DNA of 64,000 bases, taken from the NCBI GenBank assembly GCA_000421325.1, contig ATWQ01000001.1:146011-210010 (forward strand), given 5' to 3'. The stretch is from an alpha proteobacterium SCGC AAA536-K22 (lineage in GTDB: Bacteria > Pseudomonadota > Alphaproteobacteria > Puniceispirillales > Marisalimonadaceae). A program made the position numbers and the translations under genes. The notes beneath the pieces were generated by a model. The model was not told the DNA's origin. It saw only the letters and a program-made list of their open reading frames with translations, and searched no databases. Below are positions 37,903 through 46,042 of the stretch, in pieces. Position 1 is the first letter of the stretch. Every line of letters begins with the position of its first letter.

Positions 37903-39549
37903 ATGTTTGATATAATTCTTCAAGCTGGAGCGTCTGTTTTACTTGATCCTTTAACGTTAGGATTAATGGGTATAGGAACATTAGCTGGTTTGTTAGCTGG
38001 AGCTATACCAGGCTTTACAATAGCTATGGGTGTTATCTTAACATTGCCTTTTACATTTGGTATGAGTCCTATTCAAGGCTTGGCAACAATGATGGGTGTA
38101 TTTGTCGGTGGTTTATCTGGTGGTTTAATGTCTGGAATGCTCACAGGTATTCCTGGAACTCCTTCTTCAGTGGCGACAACATTTGATGGTTTTCCTATGG
38201 TGCGTTCTGGAAAACCAGGATTAGCTTTGGGATTAGGTTTATGGTCTTCTTTCTTTGGAGGAATGATAAGCGCAGTTATTTTAGTAGCACTTGCACCACA
38301 GCTTGCTTTTCTTGGCTTAGAATTTGGCCCTTGGGATTACTTTGCTCTAATTGTTTTCGCTCTTACTATTACAGTTAGTTTATCTGGCGATAATATGGTT
38401 AAGGGATTAATTGCAGGTTGTTTAGGTTTATTTGCAGCTTGTGTTGGAGAAGATGAAATAAATGGAGTGGCTAGATTTGCATTTGGCTCGGATCATATTA
38501 GACAAGGTTTTGCTTTTCTTCCAGTATTGATTGGTTTATTTGCATTTTCCCAACTTTTAAGTGACGTAGAAGATAATGTAAAAGCTAAATCACCTTTAAT
38601 GGCGAAAACGGCTGACCCAGTTAGAGTAGAGCATAGAAAAGCAATTGCTTTAGTTGTTAAAAATTGGATTAATTTATTTAGATCAAGTTTTATTGGAATT
38701 TTTACTGGAATTCTTCCCGCCGCAGGTGGCTCTATTTCAAATATTCTTGCATATGATCAAGCAAAAAAAGCGGCCCCAAATAGAGATGAATTTGGAAAGG
38801 GAGCTGTAGATGGCATAATTGCTCCAGAGTCAGCTAACAATGCTACTGCAGGTGGAGCTCTCATAATGATGATGGCATTAGGCATCCCCGGTGACATTGT
38901 AACGGCGGTTATGCTTGGTGCTTTAATGATACATAATATAATTCCTGGACCTTCATTTATTCAAGATGAACCCCTTTTAGCTTATGGTGTTTTTATAGCA
39001 TTTTTTGCGGCACATTTCTTTATGGTAGGTTTGCAAGCATTTTCTCTAAGGTTGTTTCTTTTAGTAACAAGAATTCCTATGTATGTTTTGGCATCCGTAA
39101 TTCTTGCTTATTGTGCAATAGGAGTTTTTGCTCTTCATAATATAACTTTTGATATATGGGTAATGTTCGGTTTTGGTGTTATTGGATATTTTATGCGCAA
39201 ACTAGGTTTCCCACTAGCACCAATGATACTTGGTGTCGTATTAGGAAAATTAGCCGAACTAAATATAGCTAGAGCTATCGGTACTAGTGATGATTACTTT
39301 TTATTTGTAACTAGACCTTGGTCTTTGTTTTTTATACTGATGGCAATAGTTTCCATAATATTTCCTTTTTATCAAAATGCGAATAAGGATTCAATGTTTT
39401 CAAAGCTCTATGTCCCAATATGTATGATGGTTTTATCTTTTCCATTGTTTCTAATGGGAAGCCCAGTAAGAATGATAATTGCCGCTATATTATTATTAGC
39501 TGGAAGTTATTTTGTTTATAAAAGGACTACTACACTTCAAGTTACCTAA
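37903..39549 (+). CDS. tctA: TTT transporter large membrane subunit
   Basis: Large permease subunit of the TctCBA symporter; 548 residues with 12 or so helices. The TctA signatures GLLAGAIPGFTIAMGVILTLPFTF and GIPGTPSSVATTFDGFPM near the N-terminus, and AAGGSISNILAYDQAKKA and IAPESANNATAGGALIMM in the middle, are clear. It is longer than the usual 500 residues, with extra C-terminal helices. Its 3' end overlaps the convergent cupin gene by 8 bases. Confidence 0.95.
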   Translation: MFDIILQAGASVLLDPLTLGLMGIGTLAGLLAGAIPGFTIAMGVILTLPFTFGMSPIQGLATMMGVFVGGLSGGLMSGMLTGIPGTPSSVATTFDGFPMVRSGKPGLALGLGLWSSFFGGMISAVILVALAPQLAFLGLEFGPWDYFALIVFALTITVSLSGDNMVKGLIAGCLGLFAACVGEDEINGVARFAFGSDHIRQGFAFLPVLIGLFAFSQLLSDVEDNVKAKSPLMAKTADPVRVEHRKAIALVVKNWINLFRSSFIGIFTGILPAAGGSISNILAYDQAKKAAPNRDEFGKGAVDGIIAPESANNATAGGALIMMMALGIPGDIVTAVMLGALMIHNIIPGPSFIQDEPLLAYGVFIAFFAAHFFMVGLQAFSLRLFLLVTRIPMYVLASVILAYCAIGVFALHNITFDIWVMFGFGVIGYFMRKLGFPLAPMILGVVLGKLAELNIARAIGTSDDYFLFVTRPWSLFFILMAIVSIIFPFYQNANKDSMFSKLYVPICMMVLSFPLFLMGSPVRMIIAAILLLAGSYFVYKRTTTLQVT

Positions 39550-40069
39550 TAAATTGATCAACATAATTGCTACCGAGGCCAACTTTCTCAAAATGTTTTT
39601 TTGCGGCATCAATTCTATCAAAAACGTCAGTAGAACTTATGGTTTTTCCATTTTCATCGCAATAAAGTAAAGCTCCAGAATTGTGAAATAACGTAATCAT
39701 TTCTTCACAGTCTTCATCAACTACAAGAGTATGGATTTCTCCAGGTGGTTCAAATAAATAAGATCCTTCGGTAGCTACCCAATCGTGTTCAAGATATCGC
39801 CATGACCCTTTTATAACAAATCCGTGAACTGGGGCTGGATGTCTGTGTCTAGATAGGAATCCTCCTCCAATTACTTTTGTCAAATGAACCCAGTATCCCT
39901 GACTTATATTAAAGCATAGAGGTCTAGACCATCTACCTGGAGATAATGGGACCCATAATCTTTCATCTTCTTTAGAAAAGCTATCTTGGATGAATATGTC
40001 AGCTATAGCTACTTGAGGTTTTGGTCCACTATAAGGTAAGGGAATTTTAGGTTTTTTTATATCATCCAT
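39542..40069 (-). CDS. Cupin protein, dihydroxyacetophenone dioxygenase-like
   Basis: A single-domain cupin of 175 residues. The metal-binding motif appears as SRHRHPAPVHGFVIKGSW and FEPPGEIHTL, matching proteins annotated as 2,4'-dihydroxyacetophenone dioxygenase family. Actual activity is unknown and the family also includes ChrR-like regulators. ATG 40069 is preceded by GGAG at 40077-40080, so I prefer it over the TTG two codons upstream. Its position next to tctA is tail-to-tail, so co-regulation is not implied. Confidence 0.78.
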   Translation of the reverse strand: MDDIKKPKIPLPYSGPKPQVAIADIFIQDSFSKEDERLWVPLSPGRWSRPLCFNISQGYWVHLTKVIGGGFLSRHRHPAPVHGFVIKGSWRYLEHDWVATEGSYLFEPPGEIHTLVVDEDCEEMITLFHNSGALLYCDENGKTISSTDVFDRIDAAKKHFEKVGLGSNYVDQFIR

Positions 40070-40121
40070 TAACAATCTCCATAATGTGTATATTATAATA
40101 GATAATTCTCTAAAATAATCA

Positions 40122-40262
40122 AAAAGAAAAGGACGAAGGATGGGGGTCCTTCGTCCTTGTTTTATCAGATGACATAATAGCTACCTTGGGGGAGGAATTT
40201 GAGCTTTGTGTTATGCCACCATCTTTAATCAATATTCGAGGGAGGAGGTACGAATATTAATA
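40122..40262 (-). ncRNA. CcsR/cuckoo-like small RNA
   Basis: Starts 11 bases after the DUF1127 stop codon. Read on the minus strand there are three structures. Hairpin 1 is a perfect 8-bp stem (40251-40258 with 40231-40238) whose 12-base loop holds CCUCCUCCC (40240-40248). Hairpin 2 pairs GGCAUAA (40211-40217) with UUAUGUC (40171-40177) and an inner AGCU/AGCU helix, displaying UUCCUCCCCC in its loop. The third is the terminator at 40129-40158. Known CcsR RNAs of Rhodobacter and the wider cuckoo family are co-transcribed with DUF1127 genes and present this anti-Shine-Dalgarno motif in loops. Sizes and processing here are inferred. Confidence 0.7.
40129..40158 (-). terminator. Rho-independent terminator of DUF1127/sRNA transcript
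   Basis: A perfect 12-bp GC-containing stem (AAGGACGAAGGA at 40129-40140 and its complement at 40147-40158) with a 6-base loop. On the minus strand it runs into UUUUCUUUUU. It is the strongest terminator in the window. A shorter U-run on the other side could also stop plus-strand transcripts. Confidence 0.9.
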
Positions 40263-40273
40263 CTTTAAAATCT

Positions 40274-40528
40274 TTATGCAGCTTTCTTGTCGTCAATCTT
40301 GTTATCTTGCTCGACTGCTTTATTTAAACCCAAATTACCTGCTGGGAAGTCAACAACATCTGTTATGTTAAAGAAGTCACCATTTAATACCTGCTGTCTT
40401 GTATATCCGATATCGGCTAATGTACGATCGTCTAAGCTAATTAAAGCTTGTCTAGTTCTTGAAACAGCAATCTTGTCAAATACTGTAGTAATAAAATTAT
40501 TTAGTTTGGCTAGAAATGTATTTTCCAT
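40274..40528 (-). CDS. DUF1127 protein
   Basis: An 84-residue protein with the DUF1127 core SRTRQALISLDDRTLADIGYTRQQV at residues 23-47, followed by an unusual 35-residue acidic/polar tail. The Rhodobacter homologue CcaF1 is an RNA-binding protein involved in sRNA maturation. Here too the gene is followed by CCUCC-loop hairpins, so an RNA role is plausible. A TATAAT lies upstream (minus strand, 40581-40586) without a good -35, and a small hairpin (40559-40574) precedes the gene. Confidence 0.92.
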   Translation of the reverse strand: MENTFLAKLNNFITTVFDKIAVSRTRQALISLDDRTLADIGYTRQQVLNGDFFNITDVVDFPAGNLGLNKAVEQDNKIDDKKAA

Positions 40529-40724
40529 CGTCTTTTCACTTTTCTTTCTAATATTAAGAAGGCTTTATCCTTCGTTGATAATTATATACGCCAAATAAAA
40601 AAGAAAGAGAACCTAGGTAAATGGAAAATGATTATTTCCAAAATAGAAACATTAAACATATTTAGAACATTATTGACCTTAATTAGGAGTTAATATGGCA
40701 AGAGTAGGGCAATTTGACTTATAT

Positions 40725-41966
40725 TTAAATTTTGGCTGTTTGCAGCCTTTCTTCTTTTATTGGTATATGTATTAATGTAGAGAAAATAGATACTCCAATT
40801 CCAATCCACCATACAAGAGTATAATCCCCTGTAGCATCGTAAAGTCTTCCTCCCATCCAAACACCAAGAAAACTACCAATTTGATGAGAAAAAAACACAA
40901 GACCATAAAGTGTTCCCATGTAACGTAATCCATAAACATGTGCAATTAAACCACTAGTTAATGGAACTGTTGCTAACCAAAGTGAGCCCATGAAAAGTGA
41001 AAATAATATGACTGTTGTGGGTGTGATTGGGAGTAATATAAAAATTAAGCCAATTAGCGCTCGAAGAGCGTATACGCCTGCTAATAAATATTTTTTTGGA
41101 AATTTTTGACCTAACCAGCCAGCATATATAGTTCCAAAAATATTGCTAAATGCTATCAATCCTATAGCTAATGCGCCTAAACTTGATGTTGATGAAATTC
41201 CTATAAAATGTAATGCACTAGATGGAGTTATTGCACTGCACATTTCAGTAACCATTGCAGGAAAATGCGCAGTTAAAAAAGCTAGTTGATACCCACATGC
41301 AAAGAAGCCAAAAAATATCATTGAAAAAGTTGGATCCTTAAATGCATTACTCAAAACTTTTGATAGACTTACTTCCACCTCTTTTTTTGTTGCAACAGGT
41401 GCGTCTTTAAGGAAGGGGACCACTGACATAACTAACACAATAGTTAATGCAAAAATAATAAAAACCTGTTGCCAACTGTAGAAATTGAGAAGAGCTTGTG
41501 CAATTGGAGCTCCAAACATTTGTCCAAAAGATCCAGCTGCTGTTACTATTCCAAGAGCCATCGATCTATTTTTTTCACTTGATGCCCGTCCTACCACTGC
41601 TAGTATCATACCAAGGCCAGTACCAGCTATACCAAAGCCGATAATAAGTTCTAAGAATTGATGAGTTAATGGATTTTGTGCATAGGTGGAAAGAACCAGA
41701 CCAATGACGTAACAAAATGCACCAACTATAATCATTTTCTTATCACCAAATTTTTCGCCTAAAGCGCCAAAAATTGGAGCACCAATTCCCCATCCTAGAT
41801 TTTGAATAGCTATAGCCAAAGAAAACTCAACTCTTAACCATTGAAACTCATTCTCAATTGGTATTTGGAATACGCCAAAACTACCCCTGATACCGAAAGT
41901 GATAATTATGATTAATGAGCCTGCTAATAACACAGGCGTGATAAGTGAGGAGTTATAATTTTTCAT
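40725..41966 (-). CDS. MFS transporter
   Basis: A 413-residue protein with twelve predicted membrane helices and the loop 2-3 motif FGALGEKFGDKKMIIVG. The overall pattern resembles monocarboxylate/OFA-type carriers; the substrate is unknown. It lies 24 bp after the SDR gene on the same strand and no terminator is seen between them, so it may be the last gene of the TPP-riboswitch operon. That would make a thiamine precursor or related vitamin a candidate substrate, by inference only. Confidence 0.88.
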   Translation of the reverse strand: MKNYNSSLITPVLLAGSLIIIITFGIRGSFGVFQIPIENEFQWLRVEFSLAIAIQNLGWGIGAPIFGALGEKFGDKKMIIVGAFCYVIGLVLSTYAQNPLTHQFLELIIGFGIAGTGLGMILAVVGRASSEKNRSMALGIVTAAGSFGQMFGAPIAQALLNFYSWQQVFIIFALTIVLVMSVVPFLKDAPVATKKEVEVSLSKVLSNAFKDPTFSMIFFGFFACGYQLAFLTAHFPAMVTEMCSAITPSSALHFIGISSTSSLGALAIGLIAFSNIFGTIYAGWLGQKFPKKYLLAGVYALRALIGLIFILLPITPTTVILFSLFMGSLWLATVPLTSGLIAHVYGLRYMGTLYGLVFFSHQIGSFLGVWMGGRLYDATGDYTLVWWIGIGVSIFSTLIHIPIKEERLQTAKI

Positions 41967-41990
41967 AAATTAACATGTGAAGTAATTTAA

Positions 41991-42833
41991 TTAAAGTGTC
42001 AAACCTTTGTTTTTTAATATTGTAACAGACATATCCCATAATTTTTCAGCAGAGCTTTTATTATCTGCGTATACAGAAGGTTTGTTAATTTTGCTTTTGT
42101 AAAAGTATTTACCCGTAATGTTTTTAACTTCCTTATTATTAGCTAAATGAATAATTGTTTTTGCTCCTTCTTCAACGGTTATTGCAAAAAAATTCATCAA
42201 AAATTTAATTATCAAACCGACAAAACCTTTATTATTTTTACCAAATTCAGTTTTTACAAATCCTGGATGAAGACAATTAACAGTAATATTATTTTTTGAA
42301 GTCAATTCACTCAATTTTTTTGTAAAGAGAATATTACATAGTTTTGATTTTTTATAACATATCCAACCATTATAGTTATTTGACATTTCTAGATTATTAA
42401 AGTCTATGTCTACTCCTCTATGAGCACCGCTTGCGACATTAATTATTCTACCACCATTTTTAATGACTTTATATTTCAGTAATAAGTTAGTTAGAGCAAA
42501 ATATGATAAATGATTAAGAGCAAATGTTTTTTCTATTTGATCGATGCTTTCAATTCGTGAGTAAAATAGTGCACCTGCGTTATTAATAAGAATATCAAAT
42601 TTTTCTTTGATTAAATCTTTAGCTAGTAATTTAATTTCGTTAATGGATGAGAGGTCAGCTTCCTTAAATCTAAAATTTTTATTTTTAGTTTCATGAATTA
42701 AGCTATCAAGAGCTTGCTGACCTTTTTTGTTGTTACTACCTATTAATACAATTTTATTTTTACTTGCTTGCCCTAATATGTAAGCCGTTCTATAGCCAAG
42801 ACCACTAGTACCACCTGTAATTAAAATATTCAA
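41991..42833 (-). CDS. Short-chain dehydrogenase (retinol dehydrogenase-like)
   Basis: A 280-residue SDR with TGGTSGLG (6-13), NNAG, and the catalytic YKKSK. The shape resembles retinol dehydrogenase/protochlorophyllide reductase-like SDRs rather than FabG. The start is TTG at 42833, with AAGGA eight bases upstream inside the end of thiE, so translation is probably coupled to thiE. A role in thiamine metabolism is not known for the family. Confidence 0.85.
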   Translation of the reverse strand: MNILITGGTSGLGYRTAYILGQASKNKIVLIGSNNKKGQQALDSLIHETKNKNFRFKEADLSSINEIKLLAKDLIKEKFDILINNAGALFYSRIESIDQIEKTFALNHLSYFALTNLLLKYKVIKNGGRIINVASGAHRGVDIDFNNLEMSNNYNGWICYKKSKLCNILFTKKLSELTSKNNITVNCLHPGFVKTEFGKNNKGFVGLIIKFLMNFFAITVEEGAKTIIHLANNKEVKNITGKYFYKSKINKPSVYADNKSSAEKLWDMSVTILKNKGLTL

Positions 42834-42837
42834 AAAT

Positions 42838-43494
42838 CTAATCCTTATATATTTGATTTTTAAGTAAAAGAAAATTTTGTAAATAATTTTTGTTATTTAA
42901 TATATTCGAAATAACAGCTACTCCAGACACTCCTAAATCAAATAATTTACTAACTTTAGAAGTTGCAATGCCTCCTATAGCAACTACTGGAATGTTGGTT
43001 TTCAAAATTATATTTTTTAGACAATTCTCTCCTAATGGTTTAGATGCATCATTTTTAGAGTTTGTTTTGTATATAGGTCCAACACCAATATATTTAACAC
43101 AATCTGGAATATCATCTATTTGATTTTCATTAGTAATAGATAATCCTATTTCAATTTTATGATCAATAACACTTCTAGCTTTATCTGGGTGCATATCTGA
43201 TTGTCCAAGATGGAGAATATCAATTATCTCCCCAACTTTAGACGCAACATTTACATTATCGTTAATGCAAAGTTTTGTATTCGTACCATTCATAGCGTAA
43301 TTAAGATCCTTCAATAATGTAATAATATTATTTTCATCTAAATTTTTAGCTCTTAATTGAAAAACATTAAGTCCATTTACAGCAAGTTCTTTAACTATCC
43401 GAACTAAAGCCTGCTCTTTGTTTTCATTACCTAGTAGATGATCTGATAAAATATTTTCAGGTCCTGCAACAAAATAGGTGCTGTAATCAGACAT
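42838..43494 (-). CDS. thiE: Thiamine phosphate synthase
   Basis: Couples HMP pyrophosphate with thiazole phosphate to make thiamine monophosphate. Visible family positions: FQLRAKN, CINDNVNVA, LHLGQSDM and the phosphate-binding VGPIYKTNSK and VAIGGI. I use ATG 43494, which overlaps thiM by 8 bases, over the GTG at 43524. The 218-residue length is normal. Part of a riboswitch-controlled thiM-thiE operon; thiD is not in the window. Confidence 0.93.
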   Translation of the reverse strand: MSDYSTYFVAGPENILSDHLLGNENKEQALVRIVKELAVNGLNVFQLRAKNLDENNIITLLKDLNYAMNGTNTKLCINDNVNVASKVGEIIDILHLGQSDMHPDKARSVIDHKIEIGLSITNENQIDDIPDCVKYIGVGPIYKTNSKNDASKPLGENCLKNIILKTNIPVVAIGGIATSKVSKLFDLGVSGVAVISNILNNKNYLQNFLLLKNQIYKD

Positions 43495-44305
43495 TTTTAA
43501 TGTTAGCGTTTTCTGAAACTTCACTTGCTGATAAATTGGCCAAATTATCTAACAAATGCATTCTCAAACTACCTGGTCCTTCTGCAACTTTAGCAGCCAT
43601 TTCACCTGCCAGTCCATAAATTGAAATAATAGAAGCAGTTGAAAGAAGTTTATTTTCTCCAACTGCAATAGCAGCTCCGATTAGACATGAAAGAGCACAT
43701 CCGGTAGCAGTTACTTTGGTCATCATTTCATGGCCACCTGATATAGCATATGTAGTTTTTCCATCTGTGACATAGTCAGTTTCACCAGTTACAGCAACTA
43801 TAATGTTATTTTTATTTGCAATAGCGTTTGCTGCATCTAAAGCTTCATTAGATGAGGATGTTGAATCTACTCCCTTACCGCCACCAGCTATACCAAAGAC
43901 AGCCATTATTTCAGAACCATTTCCTCTTAATACGGTAGGTTTAAATTTCATTAATTCCTCAACATTTTTATTTCTAAAACCACTAGCCCCTGCACCTACA
44001 GGATCTAAAACCCAAGGAACACTATTTTTATTTGCTAAACTTGCCGCCTCTAATGCACATTCTTGCCAATATGGATCAAACGTACCAATATTGATTGTCA
44101 ATGCACCATTAATTGCTTTACATATTTGGCTAAAATCATTTGCTTCCTCTTTTGCATGAGCCATTGCTGGAGAGGCTCCAATTGCCAAAAGAGCATTAGC
44201 TGCAATATCCATGGAAACAAAATTTGAAAAATTCCATATTAATGGAACTTTTTTTCTAATATTTTCAAGTAATTCTGCCGCTTTGATCGATGTCTTATTA
44301 TTCAT
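43487..44305 (-). CDS. thiM: Hydroxyethylthiazole kinase
   Basis: Phosphorylates salvaged 4-methyl-5-hydroxyethylthiazole. The 272-residue ribokinase-like protein has VWDPVGAGASGFR-type positions (WVLDPVGAGASG), RGNGSEI, GETDYV and the catalytic TATGCALS. AAGGAA precedes the ATG. It is the first gene behind the TPP riboswitch. Only salvage enzymes are seen here; no thiC, thiG or thiD is in the window. Confidence 0.95.
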   Translation of the reverse strand: MNNKTSIKAAELLENIRKKVPLIWNFSNFVSMDIAANALLAIGASPAMAHAKEEANDFSQICKAINGALTINIGTFDPYWQECALEAASLANKNSVPWVLDPVGAGASGFRNKNVEELMKFKPTVLRGNGSEIMAVFGIAGGGKGVDSTSSSNEALDAANAIANKNNIIVAVTGETDYVTDGKTTYAISGGHEMMTKVTATGCALSCLIGAAIAVGENKLLSTASIISIYGLAGEMAAKVAEGPGSLRMHLLDNLANLSASEVSENANIKNV

Positions 44306-44432
44306 TATAATTCCTTTTGTTGAAAGATACTTTTATATTTTACTTAGTTTATAAAAAATTAAATACATCTTAATCATGCTTAAAATGTAATTTTAAGGTA
44401 TTTATTATGTAAATTCTGAGAATTCTTATAAT

Positions 44433-44508
44433 GCTTCTCCCTCCGCTGGTTTTAATCAGATCAGGTTATAAGGGTTTAATTCTCAGCAAGATAGTCTTGC
44501 TCCCCTGG
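44433..44508 (-). promoter_or_regulatory. TPP riboswitch (thi box)
   Basis: Read on the minus strand: GGGGAGC, a P3 hairpin GCAAGA-CTA-TCTTGC, the invariant CUGAGA, ACCC, ACCUGAUCUG and CCAGCGGAGGGA, in that order. This is the TPP aptamer. It lies 128 bases before thiM. The aptamer's CUGAGAAUU (44478-44486) has an exact 9-base complement downstream (44416-44424), suggesting an alternative pairing. The rest of the 308-base gap (44306-44613) has an AT-rich 8-bp palindrome at 44379-44397, and presumably the promoters of thiM and of the divergent cyclase gene. Confidence 0.95.
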
Positions 44509-44613
44509 CGTTTACATACTAACATTAGTAATTAAATTTTGCTAATTTTTTATTGTTTTAGATAGCAGACGTTAAATAAAATAAATTAGTATTTTTTTTA
44601 AGTAGGTATCAAT

Positions 44614-46008
44614 ATGGAAAGAAAATTACTAGCTGTAGTTGCCGCTGATATGGTTGGGTTTTCCAGATTAGTTGAGAATAATGAAATTGAAATTTTAAAA
44701 CGTCAAAAGAAACACTTCATAGAAATAATTAAACCGACTGTTGACAAATATACAGGTAGGATCATCAAAACAACTGGTGACGGTTTTTTAGCGACGTTTG
44801 AAAGCTCAATGAGTGCTGTTGAAAGTAGTTTAATAATACAAAGTAAAATTAACAAATTAGAAAGTATGTTTAATAATGACGAAAGGATATGGTATAGATT
44901 TGGAATTAACATAGGAGATGTTGTAATTGATGAAGACGATATTTTTGGCAACAGTGTAAATATTGCTAGTAGATTAGAGTCAATTGCAGACCCAGGTGGA
45001 ATATCGATAACGCATGATATTTTTAAAAATATAAAAAATTTAGAAATAGATGAAATTGAGTACATAGGTGATCAGTACTTAAAAAATATTAGCCAAAAAA
45101 TAGAAGTTTATAAAATTTTAGTTAATGGCAATAAAAAAAATCTCTCCTCTAACTCAGATATCTTAACAGAGAGTGATCAAGAAATTAGATATTGTAGTTC
45201 GAAAGATAATACAATTATTGCCTATGCCAAAGTTGGCAATGGTCCTCCTTTGTTAAAAGCTCCTAATTTTATGAGTAGCCTTGAACATGATTGGCGAAGT
45301 CCAATTTGGAAACATATGTATAGATTTTTAGCAGAAAAATATACTTTAGTCAGGTTTGATCAAAGGGGGAATGGTTCTTCTGAACTAGATCCATCAGAAA
45401 TATCTTTCGATAGCTTTGTTGATGATATGGAAGCAGTAGTTAATAATTCTAAAATTGAAAAGTTTCCAATTTTAGGTGTTTCACAAGGATGTGCAGTCTC
45501 TATAGCTTACGCTATTAAAAATCCAGATAAAGTTTCACATCTAATTTTGTTTGGAGGTTTTGCAAGGGGAAAAGGACAAAGAAATGACCCTAAATATGAA
45601 TCAAAAAGCAAAATGGAACAGACAATGATTTTAAGTGGTTGGGAAGATGAAAATCCCGCTTTTAGACAATTTTTTACTACATCTATGATACCAGAAGGTT
45701 CTAAAGAACAAATGGACTCATTCAACAAAATAATGAAAATTACTACATCAGCAAAAAATGCAGCAAAAATTTCAAATGCTAACGACCAAATAAATATAAC
45801 TGCAATATTATCTAAATTAAAAGTTCCCACTATTATTTTTCATTGTACTGATGACGCAAGGGTTCCAATTTCTGAAGGTAAATTTCTTGCGGCTAATATT
45901 AAAAATAGTAAATTTGTTCCAATCCAAAGCAAAAATCATATTCTACTTGAAACAGATGAGGGTTGGAATTTATTCAAAAAGGAAATGGATAACTTTCTCG
46001 AGAAATAA
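44614..46008 (+). CDS. Class III adenylate cyclase fused to alpha/beta hydrolase
   Basis: Residues 1-170 form a class III nucleotide cyclase with metal-binding Asp12 and Asp56, the ATP-selecting pair Lys52 and Asp109, and transition-state Asn116 and Arg120 (SVNIASRLES), so it should be active. Residues 190-464 form an alpha/beta hydrolase with nucleophile Ser290 (GVSQG), an acid near Asp414 and His442. The hydrolase substrate is unknown. There is no membrane segment. The gene is followed by an acyl-CoA dehydrogenase and an acyl-CoA synthetase on the same strand. Confidence 0.9.
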   Translation: MERKLLAVVAADMVGFSRLVENNEIEILKRQKKHFIEIIKPTVDKYTGRIIKTTGDGFLATFESSMSAVESSLIIQSKINKLESMFNNDERIWYRFGINIGDVVIDEDDIFGNSVNIASRLESIADPGGISITHDIFKNIKNLEIDEIEYIGDQYLKNISQKIEVYKILVNGNKKNLSSNSDILTESDQEIRYCSSKDNTIIAYAKVGNGPPLLKAPNFMSSLEHDWRSPIWKHMYRFLAEKYTLVRFDQRGNGSSELDPSEISFDSFVDDMEAVVNNSKIEKFPILGVSQGCAVSIAYAIKNPDKVSHLILFGGFARGKGQRNDPKYESKSKMEQTMILSGWEDENPAFRQFFTTSMIPEGSKEQMDSFNKIMKITTSAKNAAKISNANDQINITAILSKLKVPTIIFHCTDDARVPISEGKFLAANIKNSKFVPIQSKNHILLETDEGWNLFKKEMDNFLEK

Positions 46009-46042
46009 AATTTTTGGGTAATTAACTAAGATGGGAATGTTA

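Noticed and set aside
40287-40598. Plus-strand frame opposite the DUF1127 gene
   Set aside because: The minus strand has the clear DUF1127 core, and the plus frame has no family resemblance.
44379-44397. CTTAAAAT/ATTTTAAG palindrome as a riboswitch terminator
   Set aside because: The stem is all A/T apart from its end pair and no U-run follows on the minus strand.
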